From NCBI GenBank assembly GCA_030374805.1, contig JARGSG010000195.1, positions 186,001 to 250,000 of the forward strand: a stretch of DNA of 64,000 bases. The letters run 5' to 3'. The notes beneath the pieces are model-generated. The model saw only the letters and a program-made list of their open reading frames with translations, ran no database searches and was not told the origin of the DNA. The DNA is from Gracilaria gracilis. Taxonomy: Eukaryota; Rhodophyta; Florideophyceae; Gracilariales; Gracilariaceae. Both the position numbers and the translations under genes were made by a program. Of the stretch, positions 19,200 through 28,699 are shown in pieces. Positions within the stretch are counted from its first letter, which is position 1. Each line of letters opens with the position of its first letter.

Positions 19200-19515
19200 C
19201 TGCGATAACTGTCGTGGACAGAATGAATTCATACTAATCTCTGATTAGTCCTCAGTAGACTTCTTTAAGTGCTCGCACCACTACTTCCGTTCTTTAAGGT
19301 CTTAAGCCTTTACGCGGGCACGACTCCTTGCTTCCAGTAAACTTTAGATTTTTCCTTTGTAATCCGATCAACTTCTCATATCTCACCAAGGTGGTCTCTG
19401 CTCACTCCTTTTCATAGTATTTGGACTCTCAAGCCTTTTAGTAATAACCCACTTATGGATTTTTGCGGAGATGTGCGGGTGATCGTTTGTACAACATATG
19501 TCTTCTTGCGTGTAC
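19200..19515. other. 3' flank of Gypsy-B
   Basis: This is where the 3' LTR of the minus-strand Gypsy-B should begin. I could not match it with the 5' LTR near 24884-25530, and no polypurine tract is obvious. Confidence 0.3.
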
Positions 19516-19521
19516 AACATT

Positions 19522-20094
19522 TCAAATGCCTCTCTCTGTAGAAGAGACCAGCTCGTAGCGAGGGTGGTTCGCCTCCGTCACCCGACAGGGTGCATGGAAG
19601 TATGACTCGAACGCCCGCCCCTTCTTATACTTATTCAATGCCGGGCCGCGTGCAACCAGGACCTCTTCTTCTCCTCGCTTGTACTTCACTTTACCAAATG
19701 CCTCCGTTGGAACACCTGCCAACTCCACACGAAAATCGGGATGGCCCGACGATCCCAGTAGATCTATTTTCTTCCTTCTCGGAGTGGCATATTTTAGAAG
19801 TGCGATGTTTTCGCTTGCAATCATCCTGGGGCAAATCTAGTACATTAACTCGAAGGGGAAGGCAGCGCTCCACCTTCCGGCAGCGGTATCTATACAATAC
19901 TGGTAGGGCCTCTTCCTAGTGCAATTCAGCACGAATAACTCTCTTCTTAATGGCCAACTTGATCGTTCCACGATCCTTTCTGCCCTATCATTTGCCATCG
20001 GATCATATGGCAGGACAGTCTTCCAGGCCATTCCATGACGATTCATAAATATTTTCACTACTTCTGCCGTGAATTCGATCGCGTTATCTGACAC
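19522..20094 (-). pseudogene. Gypsy-B pol: integrase core end and C-terminal region
   Basis: Integrase fragments in two frames. 19837-20094 has the second aspartate region IVSDNAIEFTAEVVKIF and the glutamate-bearing PYDPMANDRAERIVERS. 19522-19824 has the C-terminal tail (RVELAGVPTEAFGKVKYKRG and SYFHAPCRVTE), with no chromodomain I can recognise. The first core aspartate lies near 20120-20200 in a damaged stretch. A frameshift near 19830 divides the two parts. Confidence 0.65.
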
Positions 20095-20214
20095 GATTTT
20101 CTTCGGAGGGCCAAATGGGTGAAGAATCGCCTTGTGATCAAAGTCTGCAACGGTGTCAGCGACAAAATACTTCGTGGCACAAGCAATGAACCAGCCCCCT
20201 CAAATGTTTTACTG

Positions 20215-21087
20215 CTATGATGGCGAACCTACTTCCACCCTAAAGCAGTGCAGAGAGCCTGCGGATAAAAACGAGATCGCTTCAAATAGACCTTTCAGGG
20301 ACGTCCGAAGGTTCCTGCGGTACATGCAGGGCCTTCCCGCTCTTTGGCACCCGTCGCAGTGTCCCACGTAGTCTGTGCTATCCCGATACACACTCGGCCA
20401 CCAGAACCTCTCCTTGAGAAAATTCCTCGTCGTCTCAGCGTCCCTATAGATTATGTCGTCGTGGAATATTTCAATAATCTCCACTCCATTGCCAGCGGGA
20501 GAGAACTTGCGTTGTGCGTTTTTCTCCCTGTGGAACAGGGTGTTGTTCCCTAGCATAAATTTGTTGGCATGAAGAAGAACCACCGTCTTTCTTCTCGTGT
20601 TCTGCTCCAGAACATGGGCTACTGAGATAAATCGTGCTAAGTCCAGAATGCACGGCTTTAGAACACTCAGGAGCAGGTCTGAAAAAGTGATGGTGACCAC
20701 GGCTCCTCTGGAGACCCTCTCTTCTAGGGAACTCAGTTCCCCTACATCGGCCTCAGAAGAGTGCGTCAGAGATCTGGACAAGACGTTTGCGGTACCGTTT
20801 GCCACTCCCGGACGGTACTTGGCTTCAAAGTCATATTCAGCTATCAGGTTCATCCAACGTGCCCACCTGCCATGTAATTCTCTCTTTCTGAGGGCGTATT
20901 GTAACGCCCGATGGTCGGTAAGGATCTTGAAACGACTATCGGACAAGAGATATACACGAAACTTCTTCAGTGCAAAGAAAACTGCTAGAGCTTCACGTTC
21001 GTATGTGGAGTAATTTCTATCCACTGCTGTCATCGTTTGCGACGCGAACTGAGTAGATTGTACTTTCCCAACCTCTTTTTTCTTCAA
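20215..21087 (-). pseudogene. Gypsy-B pol: RNase H and integrase zinc domain
   Basis: This is a 290-residue open stretch of pol. It starts inside RNase H (ASQTMTAVDRNYSTYERE with ALAVFFALKKFRVYL, then LTDHRALQYAL and YRPGVANGTANVLSR). It continues through the linker to the HHCC zinc-binding domain (IFHDDIIYRDAETTRNFL, WWPSVYRDSTDYV, CDGCQRAG). The first acidic residue of RNase H is in the preceding frame at 21017-21226 (FIVATDAFSVA). Upstream the frame is lost by a one-base shift near 21085. Confidence 0.8.
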
Positions 21088-21490
21088 GTACTAAGTTAGA
21101 AAAAACTATTTCAAGTGCCACGGAAAAGGCGTCAGTCGCTACTATGAAAGGCGCCTCGAAGTCCGAATACGCCAGCATAGGTGGAGTGGTCAGCTTTCCC
21201 TTCAGTTCTTCAAACGCGTCTTGCATATCTTCCGTCTACTTAAAAGCACTCTGCACGGAGGTTGCTGCATGCCAGACAGCCGAACTTCTGGCTAAGTTTC
21301 TAATGAACTGCTGGTAGTACCTACCTAGTCCAAGGAAGCTCATTAGTTCGGTTTAATTTGTTGGGGCGGGGGTGCATCCAAAATTCTTGCGATCTACTCC
21401 CTGTCAATCTGTGCGCCACTTTCGTTGATGACATGACCGAGGAGCTTAATCGCAGACTGCACAAAGCTGCATTTAGTGTGGTTCAACACA
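21017..21490 (-). pseudogene. Gypsy-B pol: RT connection remnant, palm missing
   Basis: Translation in pieces gives LNHTKCSFVQSAIKLLGHV, then a SFLGLGRYYQQFIRN block, then the FK-stop-TEDMQDAFEELKGKL block and LAYSDFEAPFIVATDA. This is the thumb/connection of a gypsy RT. A conserved tryptophan of that block is replaced by TAG, as expected for a TGG to TAG change. The palm with its YxDD box is absent: from 21490 the sequence soon becomes protease-RT linker (PHPTALVPTKM). About 150 residues are therefore deleted. Confidence 0.65.
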
Positions 21491-21618
21491 CGGCGACGGG
21501 AACAACAAGAGGACGTTCGGATCTTCCTCCCTGTAAGGGCAGCAGAGCGAACAAAGCCACCTCTGACAGTCTTCCCTGTCTCAACAGTTGACGGACCCGA
21601 GAGACTCGGCGTTGGAGA

Positions 21619-22366
21619 CTATTGAGACACAGACTCCTCCCCCTCCTTAGATTGAACGATCCGGAGCACATCAGCAGCAGTCATCTTCGTAGGTACCAAC
21701 GCAGTTGGATGCGGCATAACCGGGCCAATCACTTGATTTTTCACCAGATACTGGGCGGTTTTGCGAAGAATGGCTATCAACACGTAAAACGAAATATCTG
21801 GTTTCACTTGGACGACTCCATTGACAATGGCGAGAGTGTTTTTTTCATATATATACGGCAATGGTTGGACGACTTGTAAGCAGTTTTGACAGGAATTCAC
21901 CTGTACCCAGACTTGAGACTATGGAGGCACGCGTTTCGCGGAGGCTATACGCGGCTTCGTACATTCCCGAGAACTCGGTGGTGCCTCCTGTGCTGCAGAT
22001 AGAGGTAAATGCTTCCGGGAGACAGGCCTCAAAGTGCGACGAACAATCGTCACGGACGAACCATCTTCCATCTCAACACGTCTCTAGTGGGGCCTAATAG
22101 CATCGACGAAGCGGTCGCAGAAATCACAACCCAAAATGACTGAGGCGTCCAGAGACCGAAAAACGAGAAATTCGAGCTTCACCACGAATGAGCCTAAGCG
22201 GATACCAACTCGATGTATCAACCGTTGACCATGGGTCGTTATTCGCGTAAACGACGTCAGTATTTTCGCAACGGCGAATGTGTGACCGCAAGGCGGGTGG
22301 CAAAGCTGTCTCAACGATGAAGTTTGGACCTGCGCCGGTATCTAATACAGTGAGATATCGCACCAT
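21619..22366 (-). pseudogene. Gypsy-B aspartic protease and linker
   Basis: The protease active site LTVLDTGAGPNFIV is at 22310-22350, followed in another frame by VVKLEFLVFRSLDASVIL and GCDFCDRFVDAIRPH, the usual ILG-type strand. The downstream stretch to 21619 is the linker leading to RT (TLAIVNGVVQVKPD). It resembles the Gypsy-A protease closely (both DTGAGPN), so the two elements belong to related lineages. Confidence 0.75.
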
Positions 22367-23392
22367 AATTTGAGGTGAAATGCCAAGGTCTGCATAGATC
22401 TTGTAATTGCGCTTGGCTATTACAATAACTCTATCCGGGAACGGGGTATTTCTTACACATATCTACGGTCGATGAAGAACACCAAGTTGCTGTAAGTTCA
22501 CGTCATCGACGGCTTTTTTTTCGAGAAGATTCAAACCTGGAAGCGATACAGAGCTGCCTTGGGCGCCTTCATCCTCAACTCTGGGGGTACCTCTCCAAGA
22601 GGAGAGACTCCCAAAGTTAGTTTTTCTGAGCGGATTCCGCGTGAGGCGTATGTTCATTGTTCTGAACCATTGATACCTGGACAGTATTGGAAGATATGTC
22701 CGCAGTAGCGGTCGAATTTCCCTCGAGAGAGGTACGTGGGTGAGATTTCACCCTGTTCTGGGCAATCGGAGCCGCAATTTTGCGCTAATTATCCATCTTC
22801 ACGCGGATTTACGATGCCATCCGAACAGAAGCCTTCTTCTCAAGTGAGAGTGATTCGTAGTTGGCAATGGCTTGTGCTCATTCACGCATTTTTGAAACGC
22901 ACTGCGGAGAAGCATGCTCTTGCGTATAGCAGAGGTGACAGATTAATCCAACGAGGGCACTGTTGTTCTGAGTGTTGGGCGGTAAGCTTGCCAGCTAGGC
23001 CGTGAGGGCTGGGTTCCACCGTTCTCATACGATATTCGAGGAAGATCGAACTTGATTCAAATCTGCATACAGCAGGGTATCGTCCAGAGCCGTCTGAAAC
23101 GAGGCATCCGTGGTTGAGGGAAGTTCCGTTTTGGTAATTGAAATCACGTCGTTACGGGCAAATTGTACCTGATGGCAATCCTCATTGAAGTGTTAGTCAG
23201 CCTGTATTGACGCAGACTGGGTTCTTGCTTCCAACATCAACGCTTTTAGTGGACTTCAACAAGCTACCCGGGACTCGTGCGCGTAGCGCATCGCCTTCGG
23301 CGCTTTCCTACTGCACCAGGTCCAAGTACGTGATCTTTTGGTTCTCTTCACCTCGAAGGGCCCCTAGGGTCCATATAGCCGGGTATAGTCCA
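22367..23392 (-). other. Gypsy-B gag-protease junction, heavily decayed
   Basis: This interval should encode the end of gag and any zinc knuckle. I see no CCHC motif and no long frame on the minus strand. Plus-strand frames here look like shadows. Confidence 0.35.
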
Positions 23393-24619
23393 TCAACGAA
23401 CATGGTATAACGCTGTTGAGCGTAATAAAGAATGCCAAAACAGTATAAGTTCTTGTTCAGGCGCACCGAGTAATCGGGTTCCATTTCGCTGAGGCGTTGT
23501 TTTGGTGTCTCTCAGAGAGAGGATTTCCGACTGGATTGGGGTCCCAGTGGCATAGGATCCCAGTAGGTACTGAACTGTTTCAAGCCAGCAAACAATCTCT
23601 CCTTCAGAGACGCGCAATGAACCTTTTACATATTTGTACTGATCCTCCGCTAGTCCACGTAGTAAATAAAGCGGAGTGACAATCGCCTGTCCTTCTTTCA
23701 GCCCAAGGATGTCAGCTTCCGCTACAGAGCATAATAGAAAATTCAACCCCAAAACGGGATTATCACTTGTAAGCAGTGGATTACGGAGCGAAAGCTGCAT
23801 CCGTTTGATACATTCTTTGCCCTCCCCCGTTTTTCGGGGAGGTCTATCCAATGAGGAGTCCTCCAAACGGTAATTCCGTTATAACAACAGCTTCTTGGCG
23901 AGCAGATTGGCAAGTTTCAACTCTTTTAATCCATTATGCTTCCTTCCCTTCGAGCGGGGGCTTATCACACATTTGGTGGCTGATGACCGCTTTGAGCGTG
24001 ACGAACGCTCACGAGGGGCTTTTTCTACCGACGAGTGGGACGAGTCAGACCCGGTTGACGGCGTAAAGAAAGAGAAGATGCTGAAGAATCAAAGTCGTAG
24101 TTCTTCCGCTCCCTACTTGTTTTGGATCCACCGACCTTCTTGTCAAGTGTGAAACAGCAACAGGCTCAGCTGGGCGATTAGCTCCAACCAAGACAGTTTG
24201 TTCCGCAGTTTCCAAACGGGAGCGGAGGCGAGTAAACTTCTCAACCACGTCCTCCAGGAAGCTAGTTTGTCTTCCGAAAGCTTCCAAAAGGGAGTTGACA
24301 TCACCACGCAATATGCGGAGATCCTCAGAAAAGTCCTGCAAAGCAGTGTCATATACCTTCTTTGGAAGTAGCCACAACTTCTTAGCAAGTGTAGCGTGGG
24401 CAGCCCGCACAGAGGGGAGCTGCCCTTCTATAGTTAAACTGGAAATATCGTTAATAGCCATCTTCGAAGGTGGCTCTTGTCTGGTAGGGCCAGTGGAAAC
24501 TCATCTACCAGTGGAAACAGCGGAACCAGCAACTGCAGGAGCCAGTACATCACATCGACATTAATTAACGACGTGGGCGGAATTCGGGTGGTCGTCGGTA
24601 CAGCTTCAGTAGCGGGCAT
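23393..24619 (-). pseudogene. Gypsy-B Gag remnant
   Basis: Two minus-strand frames cover the expected gag position between the primer-binding site and the protease. 24045-24461 is a helical, coiled-coil-like region (DFSEDLRILRGDVNSLLEAF, RLRSRLETAEQTVL). 23393-23866 looks like a capsid segment (LGLNFLLCSVAEAD, PLYLLRGLAEDQYKYVKG, then a conserved-looking LRDTKTTPQRNG). Identification relies on position and capsid-like pattern. Confidence 0.5.
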
Positions 24620-24863
24620 CCCTACGGTACGGGACCGCGAACGGGTGCGGACCCGCGACGTGAGTGGCGGGTCCGTTCTTCCGGTCTAACTGCGTGCCTT
24701 TAGACGATCTGACAACTTCATGAACAAAAAAACCGTAATACAAAATCAATCAACAGCCAATGGGCTGGAAATTCCAGTAGACTTCCAAATGGAGACAAAG
24801 ATAAAGAAATCAACCTCGAAAAGTGTGAATTAACGAATGAATCTTCCGACAAAACCTAGACGA

Positions 24864-24881
24864 TTCTAGGTCAGGAGACCA
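24864..24881 (-). other. Primer-binding site of Gypsy-B
   Basis: On the minus strand TGGTCTCCTGACCTAGAA starts with TGG and matches the Gypsy-A site at 16 of 18 positions. It ends two bases from the presumed LTR start TG at 24884, as expected for tRNA-primed minus-strand DNA synthesis. Confidence 0.6.
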
Positions 24882-24883
24882 CT

Positions 24884-25530
24884 TGTAGAGCAACGCCTTT
24901 GGCGGGAAAAGCGCAAACACACGAAGACATTCGGAATCTTTCCCTCGATAGGGTATCACAGCGAACGGATCACTCCAGGAGTGACACAGCTAAGCCTGGT
25001 GTAAATCCGAGGTCCAACCGTCACGACAAGCGTCGGAGTGTTGATGCCAGGCAGTATTCGGTAGAGATCCACGTGTTCCTACGGTCACGAGATGAGTGCT
25101 CGAAAGAGAGTAGCGTGGCAACGACAAGGTGTCGGAAACGAGCCACTCAGAACAAGGCAAAAAGGCAAACCCAAAAAGGGGAGAAAGAGAGCCACCAGAG
25201 TGGTGAAAAGAGAGAAAGAATAAATCACTCCCAATACGGGGCAAGTATACGACAGTAGGTCGGAACGAGACACAAAAACAGTGGTATACTCTGAACGCCA
25301 CAAGGGTGGGTAATTATACGTGAACAACACGGTCGTCACCCCACTTGGAGTTAAACAATCCGCGTAGGCGTGATAGTTAGAACGAGAAGCCTTTGCTAGA
25401 CAAGGGGCGATCTACTTGGTGGAGCAGTGCTCAACCCTATAAGTAATGAGCTTGGCGCACCACTGACAGTGGGTGCGCTGGGCAAAATAAACTATAAAAT
25501 ATCTAAATAAATACAGCAATGCTGGCTTCC
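24884..25530 (-). repeat. Presumed 5' LTR of Gypsy-B
   Basis: It begins (plus strand) TGTAGAGCAACG beside the primer-binding site. Towards 25460-25530 there is an inverted repeat gcgcacc...gggtgcgc and a TA-rich tract (aaactataaaatatctaaataaata) like the one at the end of the Gypsy-A LTR, a possible minus-strand promoter. The outer end is not defined. Confidence 0.45.
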
Positions 25531-25703
25531 CTGCCTCCGGCATATCCGTGCTACACGTTTGCTACTCGCACCCGCTAAGCGGCGCCGCGAGCCACGCACT
25601 GCACGTGTACCTCTGCAAAAATGACCTCAACGAGGTAACACCATAATAGCGGCGTAGGTCATATATCTATACTAACACATAATGCGAAAATTAAGTAAGT
25701 CCG

Positions 25704-25976
25704 TCAAATCGCCTCCAAGGAGTGTTTTCTTTCAAATCGTTCAACTACCTCCCACAACACTTCACCAATATCGCTGTAACGCAGTTCTTTTGCTGAATAA
25801 CTTTCATACCGTGTTAGTGGAGAGGCTAATTGTTTCAGCATAATACAACATGTCGTAATAGAATCACAGCGGTACCGATTGGGATGTTTGTGGACTATAT
25901 TCCAGGTAATCGCTGCAGCGGACTTGCCAGTGTCACTAAAACAGAACTGAAAGTCGTAGAGACATTGTTGTTTAGT
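25704..25976 (-). CDS. Unrecognised 90-residue ORF
   Basis: A minus-strand open frame without a clear upstream ATG reads sensibly: SDTGKSAAAITWNIVHKHP, RYRCDSITTCCIM, LRYSDIGEVLWEVVERF, then TGA at 25704. A TTTCAG directly precedes FCFSDTG, so it could be a last exon or a fragment of a transposon protein. I do not recognise the family; it has no membrane segment or metal-binding motif. Confidence 0.3.
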   Translation of the reverse strand, partial: TKQQCLYDFQFCFSDTGKSAAAITWNIVHKHPNRYRCDSITTCCIMLKQLASPLTRYESYSAKELRYSDIGEVLWEVVERFERKHSLEAI

Positions 25977-25979
25977 TTA

Positions 25980-27100
25980 AAAATTCAAATTGAATCGTTC
26001 GAAAAATAGTACCGAGTCTGATGCGCAATATTGCAAATTGGTTCAGTTTATTGAACTTCATTTGACACTGTCAATCACAGCAATGGATGGGCGTCAACAT
26101 GTATAGTGAATACAAACCGAGTGCGGCGTTCACGGAGAAAAGCTTATGCTCGCCCAAGAAAGTACTCTTCTTGGCAGATTATCGTTTTGGCGCCCAACAG
26201 TAATGGAAAGCCTAGACACAACAAGTACATATGCGTAAAATACACGTCAAAAGATTTTGTGACCATACCTCGCATATTGCGTGCAACTTGTGAGTAGCAA
26301 AATGCTCTACGAGAATTGCTCTAGCGTAAAACCTTTATTGGAAAGGTTAAAAAAGGAAGACTGTTCTGAGAATTCCAAATTTTTGGATAATATTTATTTA
26401 TTTGTAATAAGAGCGGCTTTTAATATCGTTCTTGGGCAATTTTTTCATAAACGAAATTTATTTTCTTATCCAGTTCAAGTGGAAGCCTCATTTTCAATTT
26501 CTTCAAAATCTTCAACTACTTTTTATTTCTTCTAGTAATAGGCAAACTTTCCCGTTGCTCCCCTTCATTTTTTCATTAACATTACCTCGAAAATGATTCC
26601 AAACTGGAGCATCGATGATTACTACAGGCAGGCTTGAAGCATTACTGGAACTAGTACCACTGTTTTTGTCATTTCCATTAGTCTTGCCTGAAGCCGCCTG
26701 TTGTGCCGTTGTTTTTGTCGCAAACGTTCTGAACGTCTAGGGTGAACTGATGGGTTTCCGCCGGTGGAGGACATTTTGATACTTTTTGGACACCGTTTGG
26801 TTGTCTGTTTGGTATTGGTACGCTCTCTATCTTTATCGGGTCTTTTTATTTCGCCCATCAGTGTTTCTAAAGCCATTTTTTATACATTTACTTTCTGCGA
26901 CGTCAAATTGATTATTTTTTCTATTCAGATTCACAAGATGACATATTTATGTTTCTTCATTTTTATCTTTTACATCAACTGTTTTATCATAGAAAACTTT
27001 CGTTTACTGCCATTTCATTTGAATTATATGATAATTATTGATATGTACATAATGGAGCAGTTGCCATTCATAAATATAAAGAGTGCGAACTTTGGAAATG
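25980..27100. other. AT-rich region, no convincing gene
   Basis: Several short frames occur (for example 26281-26535 plus and 26622-26876 minus, the latter basic with RRSERLRQKQRHNRRL) but none has a recognisable domain. Confidence 0.35.
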
Positions 27101-27107
27101 AAATATA

Positions 27108-27222
27108 AGCCCTCTGAGAGGACGTCCGTGACAACACGTCTGGCTGGGATTGTGTCGAGAAGATTTCATGAAATGATCAACGTTTCTACAGTTGATGCGC
27201 AAAGTGAGGCTCTCAGAGGGCT
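27108..27222. mobile_element. 115-bp element with perfect 13-bp inverted repeats
   Basis: AGCCCTCTGAGAG at 27108-27120 is exactly inverted at 27210-27222. The inside is non-coding. Size and ends suit a very short MITE or a solo hairpin; no target duplication is obvious and no second copy was noticed in the window. Confidence 0.45.
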
Positions 27223-27865
27223 GAGCGGCACGGAAACGCCTGGCAGCAATACGCGCGCAGCGCCTCGTAACCACGTCGGGCGCCGCCCGCCTCATCGGGT
27301 GCGTCCTTAGCGCCACGCGCCTTGCTCAGGGGGAGTCGCCACTTGGCTACCTCTACGCAGGTGTCAGCAACGCCCTACAGCTTTTCAACGTTGCCAGTGC
27401 AGGCTGCCGTGTGTCCACCATGACACACGGCTGGACGGTAGATACAACCATTACAGCCAAGCTTTTTATATTATATTGGCCCTTGGGCCCACTATTGTAC
27501 ACATGCGGGAAACATGATGTAGATGTGACGTTCTGTAACATCACTGATGGGGCGGTTTCAACTCTCGCGTACAAAAGTGTTCATTCCGGAGCCATCATCA
27601 CCCGGCATTCCAAGATTTTGTTGCCTTTCAGAATGGCTATGAGCATTTTCCTCACGATTTATGAAAGGGCGACTCTTGACGGAACTGGCGTCTGCAAGGC
27701 TATAAGTGGGGTATGGAGGGGCAGATGACGCTTGTTTCTCGAGCCGTTTTCGAGGTAGGTGCCTTTTTCTCGCAGCTGGGACCTCGTGCTGTAACTTTGG
27801 AAGTTTTTTACATAGTTGAGAACGGCAATATGTCTTCGAGACACAATAAGAGGCGGAGCTAGAGC

Positions 27866-28666
27866 ATGGTGAAGCATCAAAATTCTTTACGCACATCAAC
27901 AAGCCAGATGGCCTTGGCCCGACAGGGCCCCAAGAATTGGAAGTCGCTAGTTGACTCAGATGAAGACATTCATCCTCGTTCAAAACTTCAACCCAGGTAC
28001 AAAAAGAGTGCAAGCAGAGGTAATCACCATGTCTCGAGTGAGGACGACTCCTCGCTTGCACGCATTGGAGCCCCGGGAAAGAGAAGGTTGAGTAAGGATA
28101 ACGTCAAAGACTTGGGTGGAGATGACTTCTCTATTGACTTTAGACCCCTGAAGAAGAAGAGGTCGAAAGGAGGTAACTCAAAGGATGAAGAAGATTGGTG
28201 TCTTGATGAATTTGGTGCCGAGAGAAAGACGGATTTCAATGGGAACATCTTTCATGATGCGGAAAAGAACAACTGCTCCCTTGGGTATATTGAATCTCGG
28301 ACTAAGAAGAAGTCCAATTTGGACACTTTTCATGATTCAAAAGAGGATGACTGTTCCCTTTGCTATTTTAAACCCCAGACTAAAAAGAAGTTAAACTCGG
28401 ACAGCTTTCATGATTCATAAGAGAAAGACTGCTCCGAGACGATGAGGAAGTTGAACTGGGACATCTTTAAAGATTCGCAGGAGGACAACTGCTGCCCGAG
28501 TAACTTTACACGCCGGACTAAGAGGGCGTTGAAGCGGTACATCTCTCATGATTTATATGAGTGCTCCCCGACGAATAAGAGGCTCATACAGCCACGCCAG
28601 GTAACGCACGCTCGACGCAAAGCAAAAGTGGGCCTGAACCTAGGTGCATGTCTTCACACTGGATGA
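27866..28666 (+). pseudogene. Tandem-repeat, lysine- and acid-rich protein
   Basis: One frame runs 267 codons from an ATG at 27866 to a stop at 28664-28666, broken only by a TAA at 28418-28420. The second half is built of 26-residue units with a core FHDSKEDDCSL and a basic end TKKKL. Units start at 28245, 28323, 28401, 28461 (shortened to 60 bp) and 28539. More degenerate units may precede (FRPLKKKRSKGG, FGAERKTDF). There is no signal peptide or catalytic motif. The pattern of acid-Cys and Lys blocks suggests a nuclear or binding protein, but this is a guess. The TAA replaces the Lys codon of the unit, so it is a recent lesion or the repeats outlived the gene. Confidence 0.45.
28245..28570 (+). 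repeat. 78-bp coding tandem repeat
   Basis: Repeat starts share the pattern acatctttcatgat at 28245, 28323, 28401, 28461 and 28539. Spacings are 78, 78, 60 and 78 bp, all multiples of three, so the frame is preserved. The array lies inside the ORF at 27866-28666. Confidence 0.7.
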
Positions 28667-28699
28667 GCGAGGCCTCAAAACTCAGATATCATGCGCGTG

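Noticed and set aside
28245-28570. Regular 78-bp repeats as a CRISPR array
   Set aside because: The units are contiguous, coding and diverged, without spacers, and the genome is eukaryotic.
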